Source: Ralstonia pickettii (lineage in GTDB: Bacteria; Pseudomonadota; Gammaproteobacteria; Burkholderiales; Burkholderiaceae). Taken from it: a stretch of 64,000 bases of DNA. The position numbers were made by a program, and so were the translations under genes. Below are positions 29,470 through 38,442 of this stretch, in pieces. The stretch covers positions 62,001-126,000 of the forward strand of contig NZ_MCGB01000086.1 of the NCBI RefSeq assembly GCF_001699815.1, in the 5' to 3' direction. The notes beneath the pieces are model-generated. The model was not told the origin of the DNA. It made no database searches and was given only the letters and a program-made list of their open reading frames with translations. Positions within the stretch are counted from its first letter, which is position 1, and every line of letters begins with the position of its first letter.

Positions 29470-30708
29470 ATGACCAATCGTCTTCGTCGAACTTTCATGC
29501 AGTGGACTGGTAGCTTGCCTTTGCTGGGCGCTCTTCCCAAAACCGTCATGGCCCAGGCGGGCGAGCAACCCGCTGCGTCGGGTGTGCAGCCTGCGGGCAA
29601 TGCTCGCCCTTCCCGCTTTGCCTATGTCGGCACGTACACGTTCAACGCACCGGGCGGCACCGCCGGCGGCCCGGCCGCACGTGGCATCTACGTGCTCGCG
29701 CCGCGCGGCGAAGCGTGGACCCAGGTGCAGGTGGTCGAAAGTGCCAATCCGTCATTCCTGGCCGTGCACCCAAACCAGCGGTTCCTGTACGCCATCAATG
29801 AATTGGAGGTCTACGAGGGTCGCCCAAGCGGCAGCGCCGAGTCCTATGCGATCGACCCGCACGACGGCAAGCTGACGCTGCTCAACCGCCAGCCGCTCTC
29901 TTTGTCGGGTACGAACCCTGCGCACGTGGTGGTGTCGCCGGACGGCAAACACCTGTGCGTGTCGATCTACAGCGGCGGTGCGTACAACCTCCTGCCGATC
30001 GGCGAGGACGGTAAGCTCGGCGCCGTGTCCGGCATCTTCAAGGACACCGGCTCCGGCCCCCGCCCCGAACAGGAAGCGCCGCACGCGCACATGATGCTGT
30101 TCGACACCACCGGCCAGCACGTGATCGGTACCGATCTGGGCACCGACCGCATCAACGTGTTCGCCATCGAAGGCGGCAAGCTCGCCCCGCGGGATCGCGC
30201 GCAGCTCAAGCCCGGCAGCGGCCCGCGCCACCTGGCGCTGCATCCGCAGGGCAAGCTGCTCTACGTCATCAACGAACTCGAGGGATCGGTCGCCTGCCAC
30301 GGTTACGACTCCGCTACCGGCCATGTGTCGGAGGAGCGCCAGCGCATCTCCACAACGCCCGCCGACTACACCGGCCATAAGAGCGGCGCCGAGATTCTTG
30401 TGCACCCGTCGGGGCGCTTCCTCTACGCCAGCAACCGGAAGCTGAAGTCCGATCATCCGCTGGCCGACAGCGTGGCCGCGTTCAGCATCGATGCCTCGGG
30501 CAAGCTCGCGCCGCTTCAGTACTGGAACGAGGGAGTGCGCTTTCCGCGGGCGATGGCGATGGCGCCCGACGGCAGCCACCTCTACGTGCTGAACCAGAAG
30601 GGCGACACGATCCTGCGGCTGCGCATCGACGGGCAGACCGGCAAGCTGGACCAGCCCGCGGTGGTGGCGAAGGTGCCGACGCCGGTGTGTCTGGTGTTTA
30701 CGGCATAA
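29470..30708 (+). CDS. Exported lactonase, 7-bladed beta-propeller (6-phosphogluconolactonase family)
   Basis: A 412-residue protein. The N-terminus has a twin-arginine-type signal (NRLRRTFMQWTG, then a weakly hydrophobic stretch ending TVMAQA). The mature part is a lactonase beta-propeller: FAYVGTYT, NPSFLAVHPNQRFLYAINE, SPDGKHL, GSGPRHLALHPQGKLLYVINEL and APDGSHLYVLNQKGD are successive blades. Members hydrolyse 6-phosphogluconolactone or other sugar lactones. Export and the oxidase partner 12 bp upstream argue for a free sugar lactone rather than the pentose-phosphate intermediate. Confidence 0.85.
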   Translation: MTNRLRRTFMQWTGSLPLLGALPKTVMAQAGEQPAASGVQPAGNARPSRFAYVGTYTFNAPGGTAGGPAARGIYVLAPRGEAWTQVQVVESANPSFLAVHPNQRFLYAINELEVYEGRPSGSAESYAIDPHDGKLTLLNRQPLSLSGTNPAHVVVSPDGKHLCVSIYSGGAYNLLPIGEDGKLGAVSGIFKDTGSGPRPEQEAPHAHMMLFDTTGQHVIGTDLGTDRINVFAIEGGKLAPRDRAQLKPGSGPRHLALHPQGKLLYVINELEGSVACHGYDSATGHVSEERQRISTTPADYTGHKSGAEILVHPSGRFLYASNRKLKSDHPLADSVAAFSIDASGKLAPLQYWNEGVRFPRAMAMAPDGSHLYVLNQKGDTILRLRIDGQTGKLDQPAVVAKVPTPVCLVFTA

Positions 30709-30736
30709 GCGCTCCCGGCGCGCGAAAAGAAACCCT

Positions 30737-30755
30737 GGGCGGTGCAAGGCCGCCC
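30737..30755 (+). terminator. Hairpin after the lactonase gene
   Basis: A perfect 6-bp G+C stem (GGGCGG / CCGCCC) with a 7-nt loop, 28 bp after the stop codon. There is no T run, so it may be a weak terminator or mRNA-stabilising hairpin. Confidence 0.4.
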
Positions 30756-30773
30756 AATTGCAACTCAATTGCA
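30755..30773. promoter_or_regulatory. CAATTGCA direct repeat, possible operator
   Basis: Two exact copies of CAATTGCA (30755-30762 and 30766-30773) separated by ACT. They overlap the likely -35 of the Fur-family gene, so a repressor bound here would block transcription. They do not match the Zur or Fur boxes I know. Confidence 0.45.
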
Positions 30774-30797
30774 GCAACCCGCGCCCCGTGGGACAAT
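30769..30797 (+). promoter_or_regulatory. Promoter of the Fur-family gene
   Basis: TTGCAG (30769-30774) and GACAAT (30792-30797) are spaced by 17 bp. The expected start of transcription falls at or within a base of the ATG at 30805, so the mRNA may be leaderless. Confidence 0.5.
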
Positions 30798-30804
30798 CCC
30801 GCGC

Positions 30805-31332
30805 ATGAATACCCCGGCCTCGCGCGACGATCTCGCCACTCCGCAACCCCATTCGCCTGAAGAGGCTGCCCGCGCACGCCTGCGCGGCCTGGGCAGCCGT
30901 GTGACCGAGCCTCGCGTGCGCGTGCTGGCCGTGCTGATGCAGGGCGCCGATGCGCTCTCGCACCAGGCTGTATGCGACGCGCTGCCGGACGATTCCGGCA
31001 TCGACCGCGTGACGGTCTACCGCGTGCTCGACTGGCTCGTGGCAGGCGGCATCGTCCACAAGACGGCAGGGACGGATCGCGTCTTCCGCTTCAGCCTGGC
31101 CGAGCACGATGCCGCGCGGGAAGCTGCGCACCGCTCGCACAGCCACTTCCATTGCACGCAATGCGGGCGCGACTTCTGCCTGGAAGGCGCCGAGCCGCCG
31201 GCCATGCCGATGGCCGCCCTGCCCGCCGGCTTCGCGGCCGACCATGCTGAACTCACCATCAAGGGCGCCTGCGCGGATTGCGCGCATCTGGCGCCCCATC
31301 ACAAGACAGGAAACGCACCATGTCCAAAATGA
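30805..31332 (+). CDS. Fur-family metalloregulator (Zur-like)
   Basis: A 175-residue repressor of the Fur superfamily. The winged helix (RVTEPRVRVLAVLMQG...SGIDRVTVYRVLDWLVAGGIV) precedes the metal-binding dimer domain with HSHFHCTQCGRDF and a second CxxC near the end (GACADC), the structural zinc site. A histidine-containing AHRSHSHFH is the likely sensory site. The 13-bp overlap with a COG0523 GTPase gene points to zinc (Zur) rather than iron, but Fur-family members are hard to separate by sequence alone. No ribosome binding site is seen. Confidence 0.85.
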   Translation: MNTPASRDDLATPQPHSPEEAARARLRGLGSRVTEPRVRVLAVLMQGADALSHQAVCDALPDDSGIDRVTVYRVLDWLVAGGIVHKTAGTDRVFRFSLAEHDAAREAAHRSHSHFHCTQCGRDFCLEGAEPPAMPMAALPAGFAADHAELTIKGACADCAHLAPHHKTGNAPCPK

Positions 31333-32408
31333 TCCCCGTTACCATCCTGACGGGCTTTCTCGGCAGCGGTAAGACCACGCTGCTCAAGCGCATCCTGACC
31401 GAACAGCATGGCATGAAGATCGCCGTGATCGAAAACGAGTTCGGCGAAGAGAACATCGACAACGATATCCTCGTGCAGGACGGCAACGAGCAGATCGTGC
31501 AGATGAGTAACGGCTGCATCTGCTGCACCATCCGTGGCGATCTGGTGAAGGGGTTGTCCGACCTGCTCACGCGCCGCGACAACGATCAGATCCAGTTCGA
31601 TCGCGTGGTCATCGAAACCACCGGCGTTGCGAACCCCGGACCCGTTGCCCAGACGTTCTTCATGGACGACGAGATCGCCAGCCGCTACCTGCTGGATGCC
31701 GTCATCACGCTGGTCGACGCCAAGCACGGCAACATGCAGCTCGACAAGCAGGAAGAGGCGCAGCGCCAGGTGGGCTTTGCCGACGCCATCTTCATCACCA
31801 AGAGCGACCTGGTGTCCGCCGCCGATGTGGATGCGCTGCGCCACCGCCTGCTGCACATGAACCCGCGCGCGCCGATCCGCACCGCCAATTTTGGCGAAAC
31901 GCCGATCGACACCATCTTCGACCTGCGGGGCTTCAACCTGAATGCCAAGCTGGAGATCGACCCCGACTTCCTGCGCGAAGACGATCATGACCACAACCAC
32001 GATCATGATCACGACCACGCCTGCTCGGCCGATTGTGATCGCGATCACGATCACGAGCACGACCATGGTCACGCGCCCGGCCATCACCACCATCACGGGC
32101 ACGCGCACCATACCGATCGCATCGCCTCGTTCGTCTTCCGCAGCGAACGGCCGTTCAATTACACCAAGCTGGAGGAATTCCTCTCGGGTGTGCTGAACAT
32201 CTACGGCGAGAAGCTGCTGCGCTACAAGGGCGTGCTCTATATGGAGGGTGTCGACCGCAAGGTCGTGTTCCAGGGCGTACACCAGCTCATGGGTAGCGAT
32301 GTAGGCGGAAAATGGGACGGCGAGACCCCTTCCAACCGGATGGTGTTTATCGGTGTCGACCTGCCGCGCGAAACGATTCTGAAAGGATTGGAGAACTGCC
32401 TGGCCTGA
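31320..32408 (+). CDS. COG0523/CobW-family metal-chaperone GTPase with His-rich loop
   Basis: A 362-residue GTPase. Walker A is GFLGSGKTT (residues 12-20) and the metal-binding CxCC motif is Cys66-Ile-Cys68-Cys69. ETTGVANP and TKSDL are further G motifs. Between the GTPase and the C-terminal CobW_C domain, about residues 220-265 consist mostly of His and Asp, a likely zinc-binding stretch. COG0523 proteins deliver zinc, cobalt or nickel to target enzymes. Translation overlaps the Fur-family regulator, so a metal-controlled operon is the natural reading. Confidence 0.9.
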   Translation: MSKMIPVTILTGFLGSGKTTLLKRILTEQHGMKIAVIENEFGEENIDNDILVQDGNEQIVQMSNGCICCTIRGDLVKGLSDLLTRRDNDQIQFDRVVIETTGVANPGPVAQTFFMDDEIASRYLLDAVITLVDAKHGNMQLDKQEEAQRQVGFADAIFITKSDLVSAADVDALRHRLLHMNPRAPIRTANFGETPIDTIFDLRGFNLNAKLEIDPDFLREDDHDHNHDHDHDHACSADCDRDHDHEHDHGHAPGHHHHHGHAHHTDRIASFVFRSERPFNYTKLEEFLSGVLNIYGEKLLRYKGVLYMEGVDRKVVFQGVHQLMGSDVGGKWDGETPSNRMVFIGVDLPRETILKGLENCLA

Positions 32409-32519
32409 TTCGGCGGCTTTCCCCCTCCTTTTGGGTGGCCCCGCCGCGCGCTTTCAGGCAGAATCCGGGCCGGATTTCCTGTCCGTGTTTCTCCGATAGT
32501 TCAGTTAATATCGTTCAGC

Positions 32520-32525
32520 TACAAT
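32520..32525 (+). promoter_or_regulatory. -10 element of dksA
   Basis: TACAAT about 52 bp before the dksA ATG; a -35 match is poor. Two copies of GTTCAG lie upstream (32499 and 32513), and two copies of GAAGCACGTC lie downstream in the leader (32537-32546 and 32551-32560), both pairs spaced by 14 bp. Confidence 0.45.
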
Positions 32526-32577
32526 AGGTCGGTTTAGAAGCACGTCGTCCGAAGCACGTCCGATAGGAGAGCAGGCG

Positions 32578-33249
32578 ATGGTGACTAAGACCAAGGAAGG
32601 ACGCGGCGCCAACGGCGGTGCCGGGCGGTCCGTAACGGAGTCGGCAGCAGCCCAGGCTGCGCCAGCCACCCGAAAAAAAGCGGCAGGGGGCGCCGCTGCG
32701 GGAGAGGCAAAAGGAGGCGCGCGGGGCGGCAAGTCCGCCGCCAGCCAGAATGAGTCCGACGCATCCCCGCGCGAGGACGACGCGACAGCCGACACGGCGC
32801 GCGATTTACCAGGATCATCCGCAGCAACCATGAGCAGCAAGAAACTACTCACCGAAGCCGAAATCCTGAAGATGGGCGACAAGGATTACATGAACGAGGC
32901 GCAGCTCGCCTTCTTCAAAGACCGGCTTGTAAAAATGCGCGACGAAATTCTCGCGAACGCCAATCAGACCGTCAGCGACCTGCGCGAGACCGTAGTGGTG
33001 CCGGACCCGGCTGACCGTGCCACCATCGAAGAAGAGCACGCGCTGGAGTTGCGCACGCGGGATCGTGAGCGCAAGCTGCTCAAGAAGGTGGAGCAGTCGA
33101 TTGCCCGTATCGACGCTGGCGACTACGGCTACTGCGATGAAACCGGCGAGCCAATCGGCGTGCCGCGCCTGATCGCCCGCCCCACCGCCAACCTGACGCT
33201 GGAGGCGCAGGAGCGCCGCGAAAAGCGCCAGAAGATGCATGGTGACTGA
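32578..33249 (+). CDS. dksA: RNA polymerase-binding transcription factor DksA, with N-terminal extension
   Basis: A 223-residue protein. From Met85 (MSSKKLLTEAEILKM) it is a standard DksA, which enters the secondary channel of RNA polymerase and works with ppGpp. The coiled-coil tip carries DPADRA (Asp143, Asp146). The zinc-finger region keeps only one cysteine (Cys186 in GYCDETGEP) of four, which is usual in betaproteobacteria and implies zinc independence. Residues 1-84 are low-complexity Ala, Gly and Lys. The upstream ATG has a strong AGGAG, whereas Met85 has only AGGA 15 bases away, so the extension is probably made. Confidence 0.93.
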   Translation: MVTKTKEGRGANGGAGRSVTESAAAQAAPATRKKAAGGAAAGEAKGGARGGKSAASQNESDASPREDDATADTARDLPGSSAATMSSKKLLTEAEILKMGDKDYMNEAQLAFFKDRLVKMRDEILANANQTVSDLRETVVVPDPADRATIEEEHALELRTRDRERKLLKKVEQSIARIDAGDYGYCDETGEPIGVPRLIARPTANLTLEAQERREKRQKMHGD

Positions 33250-33290
33250 CGCACGCGTCGCATGCGTTTGACGCGTTTGTTTGAGTTTGG

Positions 33291-33323
33291 CAGCCCGGTA
33301 ATCCACCGGGCTGTTTGCTTTGT
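33291..33323 (+). terminator. Intrinsic terminator after dksA
   Basis: An 8-bp perfect stem (AGCCCGGT / ACCGGGCT), 5-nt loop, then GTTTGCTTTGTT. It separates dksA from the second GTPase gene. Confidence 0.75.
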
Positions 33324-33349
33324 TAGGCCACGAACCGAGGCCACTGATC

Positions 33350-34657
33350 ATGTCCCGTCCGCTTCCTGTTACCGTGCTGTCCGGCTTTCTGGGCGCCGGC
33401 AAGACCACGCTGCTCAACCACGTACTCGCCAACCGCGAGGGCAAGCGTGTGGCCGTGATCGTCAACGACCTGTCGGACGTCAACATCGACGCGCAGCTCG
33501 TGGGCGATGGCACGGCCACCAGTGCGCAGCTTTCGCGCACCGACGAGCGCATGGTGGAGCTGTCCAACGGCTGCATCTGCTGCACGCTGCGCGAAGACCT
33601 GCTCGACGAGATCGCGCGCCTGGCCCGCGAAGATCGCTTCGACTATCTGCTCATCGAATCGACCGGCGTGGCCGAGCCGCTGCCGATTGCCGAGACGTTT
33701 ACGTTTGAAGACGCTGAAGGCGACGTGCTGTCCGACCTCGCGCGCCTGGACACCATGGTCACCGTGGTCGATGCGCAGCACTTCCTGGCCGACTACGACG
33801 CTGCTGATTTTCTGTCCGATCGCGGCCAGGCGCGTGATGAAGACGACGACCGCACCGTGGTCGACTTGCTGATCGAACAGGTCGAGTTTTGCGACGTGAT
33901 CGTGCTCAACAAGATCGATCTCGTGAGCGATGCCGAGCGCGAGCGCCTGGCCGGCATCCTGCATTCACTGAACCCGCGGGCGCGCATCGTGCCGGCATCG
34001 TTCGGCGCGGTGCCGCTGGACGAAATCCTCAATACGCATCGCTTTGATTTCGACGCCGCATCCGCCGCGCCGGCGTGGCTGGCCGAGCTGCGCGGCGAAC
34101 ATGTGCCTGAGACGGAGGCGCTCGGCATCGGCAGTTTCGTCTATCGCCGCCGCGTGCCGTTCCACCCGCAGCGTCTGTGGAACCTGATGCACACCGAATG
34201 GCTGCGCGAGCATGGCCGCGTGTTGCGTTCGAAGGGCTATTTCTGGCTCGCTTCGCGTATGGACACCGCTGGCAGCTGGGGGCAGGCCGGCGGCGTGATG
34301 CGCCACGGCGGCGCCGGTGCATGGTGGGCTGCGGTGGATGAAGCCGAGTGGCCCGACGAAGAAGAAGCCCGTGCAGACATTGCCGACAAGATGCACGACA
34401 ACGGTGCGCCCGCACGCTGGGGCGACCGTCGTCAGGAACTCGTCTTTATCGGCACGGACCTGGATGAAGCCGCGCTGATCGCGCAACTCGACGCCTGCCT
34501 GCTGACCGATGCGGAGATGGCTGCCGGACCCGAAGCGTGGGTCGCGCTGGCCGATCCGTTCCCCGCGTGGGCCTACGACGACCACGGCGATGAAGACGGC
34601 GACGACGAACACGACCACCAACACGGTGACGACTGCGACTGCGGTCACCATCACTGA
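33350..34657 (+). CDS. Second COG0523-family metal-chaperone GTPase (ZigA/YciC-like)
   Basis: A 435-residue GTPase. Walker A is GFLGAGKTT (12-20) and the CxCC motif is Cys75-Ile-Cys77-Cys78. [15 protein letters not shown] and LNKIDLV follow. The long CobW_C domain with [11 protein letters not shown] and [11 protein letters not shown] matches the ZigA/YciC branch, which is made under zinc starvation in several bacteria. The last 26 residues are His, Asp, Gly and Cys-rich, ending in CGHHH, a probable metal-binding tail. It is not a copy of the first GTPase; the two belong to different subgroups. Confidence 0.88.
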   Translation: MSRPLPVTVLSGFLGAGKTTLLNHVLANREGKRVAVIVNDLSDVNIDAQLVGDGTATSAQLSRTDERMVELSNGCICCTLREDLLDEIARLAREDRFDYLLIESTGVAEPLPIAETFTFEDAEGDVLSDLARLDTMVTVVDAQHFLADYDAADFLSDRGQARDEDDDRTVVDLLIEQVEFCDVIVLNKIDLVSDAERERLAGILHSLNPRARIVPASFGAVPLDEILNTHRFDFDAASAAPAWLAELRGEHVPETEALGIGSFVYRRRVPFHPQRLWNLMHTEWLREHGRVLRSKGYFWLASRMDTAGSWGQAGGVMRHGGAGAWWAAVDEAEWPDEEEARADIADKMHDNGAPARWGDRRQELVFIGTDLDEAALIAQLDACLLTDAEMAAGPEAWVALADPFPAWAYDDHGDEDGDDEHDHQHGDDCDCGHHH

Positions 34658-34684
34658 GCACGCAGATCCCCTGCTTCATCGACG

Positions 34685-34714
34685 TTGACACCGGCGTCAT
34701 CCGGTCCTGACAAT
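34685..34714 (+). promoter_or_regulatory. Sigma-70 promoter of the solute-binding protein gene
   Basis: A perfect TTGACA (34685-34690) and GACAAT (34709-34714) are spaced by 18 bp, 44 bp before the start codon. This is the clearest housekeeping promoter in the window. Confidence 0.65.
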
Positions 34715-34757
34715 CCCCGAACGTTTTGCTTTCGTCATGAACCATCGGGGAGTCGTC

Positions 34758-36359
34758 ATGCCGGTCCTGCGTCTGCTGCGCGCCGCGAACCTTGTTGCCG
34801 CGCTGTCTTTTTCCACGACGCTCTCGGCGCTCGCGCCGATTGCGGCGCATGCTCAGCCGGCATCCACGCTGGTGATCGGGCTGTCGAGCGATGTCACTTC
34901 GCTTGATCCGCACTTCCACAACGTCACGCCAAATTCGAACGTGGCCGAGCATATGTTCGAGGCGCTGATTGCCAAGGACGAGAAGATGCGCCTCAAGCCT
35001 GGCCTCGCCGTGTCGTGGAAAGCCCTGAGCGATACGGTGTGGGAGGTCAAGCTGCGTCCCGGCGTGCATTTCCATGACGGCAGCGAGTTCACCTCGGCCG
35101 ACGTCGTGTATTCGCTGGCGCGCCCGGCCACGATCAAAAACAGCCCATCGCCGTTCACGATCTACACGCGTGGCTTCAAGGAGGTGACGGCCCTCGACAA
35201 GCTGACTGTGCGCATCACCACCAACGGCCCCTATCCGCTGGTGCCGAACGACTTGTCGACCATCTACATGGTGTCGAAAAAAGCCGTCGAAAAAGCCGGC
35301 GCGGACGATTTCAACAATGGCCGCGCCATGATCGGCACCGGGCCGTACAAGTTCGCGTCGTTCACGCGCGGCGATCGGCTGGAGCTGACGCGCTTTGACG
35401 GCTACTGGGGTAAGAAGCCGCAATGGCAGCACGTGACGCTGCGCATTCTGACGGCAGACGCACCGCGCGTGGCAGCGCTGTTGGCGGGCGATGTGCAGGT
35501 CATCGAGAACGTGCCGAGCTCGGACATCAAGAAGCTGTCGGCTGACCCGGCGGTGTCGGTATTCAAGATGCCGGTGTTCCGCATGATGTATCTGCATATG
35601 GATTCGAACCGCGATGTGTCGCCGTTCGTGACCGACAAAGCCGGCAAGCCGCTGCCGAAGAACCCGCTCAAGGATGCCCGCGTGCGCGAGGCGATTTCGC
35701 TGGCGATCTCACGCCAGGCCATCGTCGACCGCGTGATGGAAGGCGCGGCAGAACCGACGGGCCAACTCGTCAACAGTGCGCTGTTCGGCCACGTGCCGGG
35801 CCTGAAGGCACCGGTGGCGGACCTGCCCGCAGCGAAGAAACTGCTCGCCCAGGCCGGCTACCCCGATGGCTTTGCCATCACGCTGCACGCCACCAATAAC
35901 CGCTACCCGAACGATGACCGCGTGGCTCAGGTGATCGCTTCGATGCTTTCGCGGGTGGGCATTGCCACCAAGGTCGAAACGCTGCCGTCAGCGTCGTTCT
36001 TCACGCGGGCGAACAAGCTGGATTTCTCGTTCCTGCAGGCCGGCTGGGGAGCAGATACGGGTGAAGCCAGTTCGAGCCTGAAGGCGCTGCTGGCCACCTT
36101 TGATCCGGCCCGCGGCTGGGGGGCGTCCAATCGCGGGCGCTATTCGAACCCGGCGCTCGATGCCAAGCTGGCTGAAGCCCTGCAAACCCTGGACGACAGC
36201 AAGCGCGAAAGGCTGCTGCAGGAGGCCACGGAAATCGGGATCCGCGATGACGGTGTGATTCCGCTCTACTTCAACATCAACGTGTGGGCAGCGCGCAAGG
36301 GTTACACGGTGGTGCCGCGTCTGGATGAACGGACCTACGCGTTCGATGTGACGCACTAA
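34758..36359 (+). CDS. ABC-transporter solute-binding protein, peptide/nickel type (family 5)
   Basis: A 533-residue periplasmic protein of the OppA/DppA/NikA type. The signal peptide ends PIAAHAQ. The family signature begins LVIGLSSDVTSLDPHFHNV, with LRPGVHFHDGSEFTSADVVYSL typical of the family. The ligand cannot be assigned; short peptides are most likely, and nickel or other complexes are possible. No permease or ATPase genes are adjacent, so it must share a transporter encoded elsewhere. GGGGAG five bases before ATG 34758 favours that start over the ATG at 34737. Confidence 0.88.
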   Translation: MPVLRLLRAANLVAALSFSTTLSALAPIAAHAQPASTLVIGLSSDVTSLDPHFHNVTPNSNVAEHMFEALIAKDEKMRLKPGLAVSWKALSDTVWEVKLRPGVHFHDGSEFTSADVVYSLARPATIKNSPSPFTIYTRGFKEVTALDKLTVRITTNGPYPLVPNDLSTIYMVSKKAVEKAGADDFNNGRAMIGTGPYKFASFTRGDRLELTRFDGYWGKKPQWQHVTLRILTADAPRVAALLAGDVQVIENVPSSDIKKLSADPAVSVFKMPVFRMMYLHMDSNRDVSPFVTDKAGKPLPKNPLKDARVREAISLAISRQAIVDRVMEGAAEPTGQLVNSALFGHVPGLKAPVADLPAAKKLLAQAGYPDGFAITLHATNNRYPNDDRVAQVIASMLSRVGIATKVETLPSASFFTRANKLDFSFLQAGWGADTGEASSSLKALLATFDPARGWGASNRGRYSNPALDAKLAEALQTLDDSKRERLLQEATEIGIRDDGVIPLYFNINVWAARKGYTVVPRLDERTYAFDVTH

Positions 36360-36516
36360 AACGGTAAGAAGCACCGTAAGAAGCGATTTTTGGCGCACAA
36401 AAAGCGTGCGTCGTGACGGAAATCAGGGTTGAAATCCTGTGGGCTGGCGTCAAGTATGAAGTTCTTTGGCCGGCCCGCTGGGGGCCGCGCCAAGCCGGAC
36501 CCCTAGGAACAAGCGC

Positions 36517-37053
36517 ATGGAACAGTATCACGGCACCACCATCGTCAGCGTGCGGCGCGGCAACCAGGTCGCGCTCGGCGGCGATGGTCAGGTCACGCTG
36601 GGCAACATCGTGATGAAAGGCTCGGCCCGCAAGGTGCGCGCCATCTACGACGGCAAGGTGCTGGTCGGCTTTGCCGGCGCCACCGCCGACGCCTTCTCCC
36701 TGCTCGACCGCTTTGAGGCCAAGTTGCAGAAGCACCAGGGCAACCTGCTGCGCTCCGCCGTCGACCTCGCCAAGGACTGGCGTACCGATCGCGCCCTGCG
36801 CCACCTCGAGGCAATGCTGATCGTCGCAGACCGCGAAGCCACCCTCGTCATCACCGGCAATGGCGACGTGCTGGACCCGGAAGGCGGCATTGCTGCCATT
36901 GGCTCGGGCGGCTCGTATGCCCAATCGGCCGCCAAGGCGCTGATGGAGAACACCGACCTCGCGCCGCGCGATGTGGTGGAAAAATCGCTGCGCATTGCCG
37001 GCGAACTCTGCATCTATACCAACACCAATTTCGTGATCGAGACGCTCGAATAA
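36517..37053 (+). CDS. hslV: ATP-dependent protease peptidase subunit HslV
   Basis: A 178-residue proteasome-like threonine peptidase that forms two hexameric rings under HslU. The mature enzyme starts at the Thr of TTIVSVRRG; here the six residues MEQYHG precede it and must be removed. [14 protein letters not shown] is a family motif. AGGA upstream supports ATG 36517. It forms an operon with hslU (26-bp gap). Confidence 0.97.
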
Positions 37054-37079
37054 CGAGCGCCTTCATCGACAGGATTCCC

Positions 37080-38411
37080 ATGTCTGAAACCATGACGCCG
37101 TCGGAAATCGTCTCCGAACTCGACAAGCACATCATCGGCCAGCACAAGGCCAAGAAGGCCGTGGCCGTGGCGCTGCGCAACCGCTGGCGCCGCCAGCAGG
37201 TGGGAGACCCGCTGCGCCAGGAAATCACGCCCAAGAACATCCTGATGATCGGGCCGACTGGCGTGGGCAAGACCGAGATCGCGCGCCGCCTGGCCAAGCT
37301 GGCCGACGCACCGTTCATCAAGATCGAAGCGACCAAGTTCACCGAGGTCGGCTACGTCGGCCGCGACGTCGACACCATCGTGCGCGATCTGGCTGAGATG
37401 GCCGTCAAGCAGACGCGCGAATCCGAGATGAAGAAGGTGCGCGCCAAGGCCGAAGATGCAGCCGAAGACCGCATTCTCGACGTGCTGATCCCGCCGCCGC
37501 GCGACATCGGCTTTGCGCAGCCGGAAGAGAAGGATTCGACTGCGCGCCAGACCTTCCGCAAGAAGCTGCGCGAAGGCCAGCTCGACGACAAGGAAATCGA
37601 GCTGGAAGTGTCGGCGGGCGCGCCGAGCATGGACATCATGGGCCCGCCCGGCATGGAAGACATGACCGAGCAGATCCGCTCGATGTTCGCGGGCCTGGGC
37701 CAAGGCAAGAAGAACCGTCGCAAGATGAAGGTGAGCGAAGCCTTCAAGCTGCTGATCGACGAAGAGGCGGCGAAACTCGTGAACGAAGACGAGCTGAAGC
37801 AGAAGGCGGTGGCCAACGTCGAGCAGAACGGCATCGTGTTCCTGGACGAGATCGACAAAATTGCCAGCCGCAGCGAATACGGCGGCGGCGAGGTGTCACG
37901 TCAGGGCGTGCAGCGTGACTTGCTGCCGCTGGTGGAAGGCACTACCGTCAACACGAAGTACGGGATGATCAAGACCGATCACATCCTGTTCATCGCGTCG
38001 GGTGCGTTCCATCTGTCCAAGCCGAGCGACCTGATTCCGGAACTGCAGGGCCGTTTCCCGATCCGCGTGGAACTGGATTCGCTGTCGGTGGAAGATTTTC
38101 GCGCGATTCTCACGCAGACCGATGCGAGCCTCACCAAGCAATATCAGGCGCTGCTGAAGACGGAAGGTGTTGATCTCGTGTTTGCCGAAGACGGTATCCG
38201 CCGCCTTGCCGAGATCGCATGCTCGGTCAACGAGAAGGTCGAGAACATCGGCGCACGCCGTTTGTACACGGTGATGGAGCGGCTGCTGGAAGACCTGTCG
38301 TTCCACGCGCACAAATCGTCGGGCGAGACGGTGACCATCGACGCCGCGTACGTCGACGAGCGCTTGAGCGAGCTGTCGGGCAACGAAGATCTGTCGCGCT
38401 ACGTGCTGTAA
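37080..38411 (+). CDS. hslU: ATP-dependent protease ATPase subunit HslU
   Basis: A 443-residue AAA+ unfoldase. Walker A is GPTGVGKTE (residues 58-66), Walker B lies in [12 protein letters not shown], and the arginine-finger region is [12 protein letters not shown]. The intermediate domain covers about residues 110-240. The C-terminal LSRYVL docks into HslV. A strong terminator follows. Confidence 0.97.
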   Translation: MSETMTPSEIVSELDKHIIGQHKAKKAVAVALRNRWRRQQVGDPLRQEITPKNILMIGPTGVGKTEIARRLAKLADAPFIKIEATKFTEVGYVGRDVDTIVRDLAEMAVKQTRESEMKKVRAKAEDAAEDRILDVLIPPPRDIGFAQPEEKDSTARQTFRKKLREGQLDDKEIELEVSAGAPSMDIMGPPGMEDMTEQIRSMFAGLGQGKKNRRKMKVSEAFKLLIDEEAAKLVNEDELKQKAVANVEQNGIVFLDEIDKIASRSEYGGGEVSRQGVQRDLLPLVEGTTVNTKYGMIKTDHILFIASGAFHLSKPSDLIPELQGRFPIRVELDSLSVEDFRAILTQTDASLTKQYQALLKTEGVDLVFAEDGIRRLAEIACSVNEKVENIGARRLYTVMERLLEDLSFHAHKSSGETVTIDAAYVDERLSELSGNEDLSRYVL

Positions 38412-38442
38412 GCGTGTAAGCAACGCATTCCAAAATGCCCTG

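Noticed and set aside
36361-36384. Tandem 12-nt repeat ACGGTAAGAAGC / ACCGTAAGAAGC after the solute-binding protein gene
   Set aside because: Only two copies with one mismatch and no further structure; probably chance or a slippage trace.
36429-36455. Heat-shock sigma-32 promoter before hslV
   Set aside because: GGTTGAAA resembles the -35, but no CCCCAT-like -10 lies 13-17 bp downstream.
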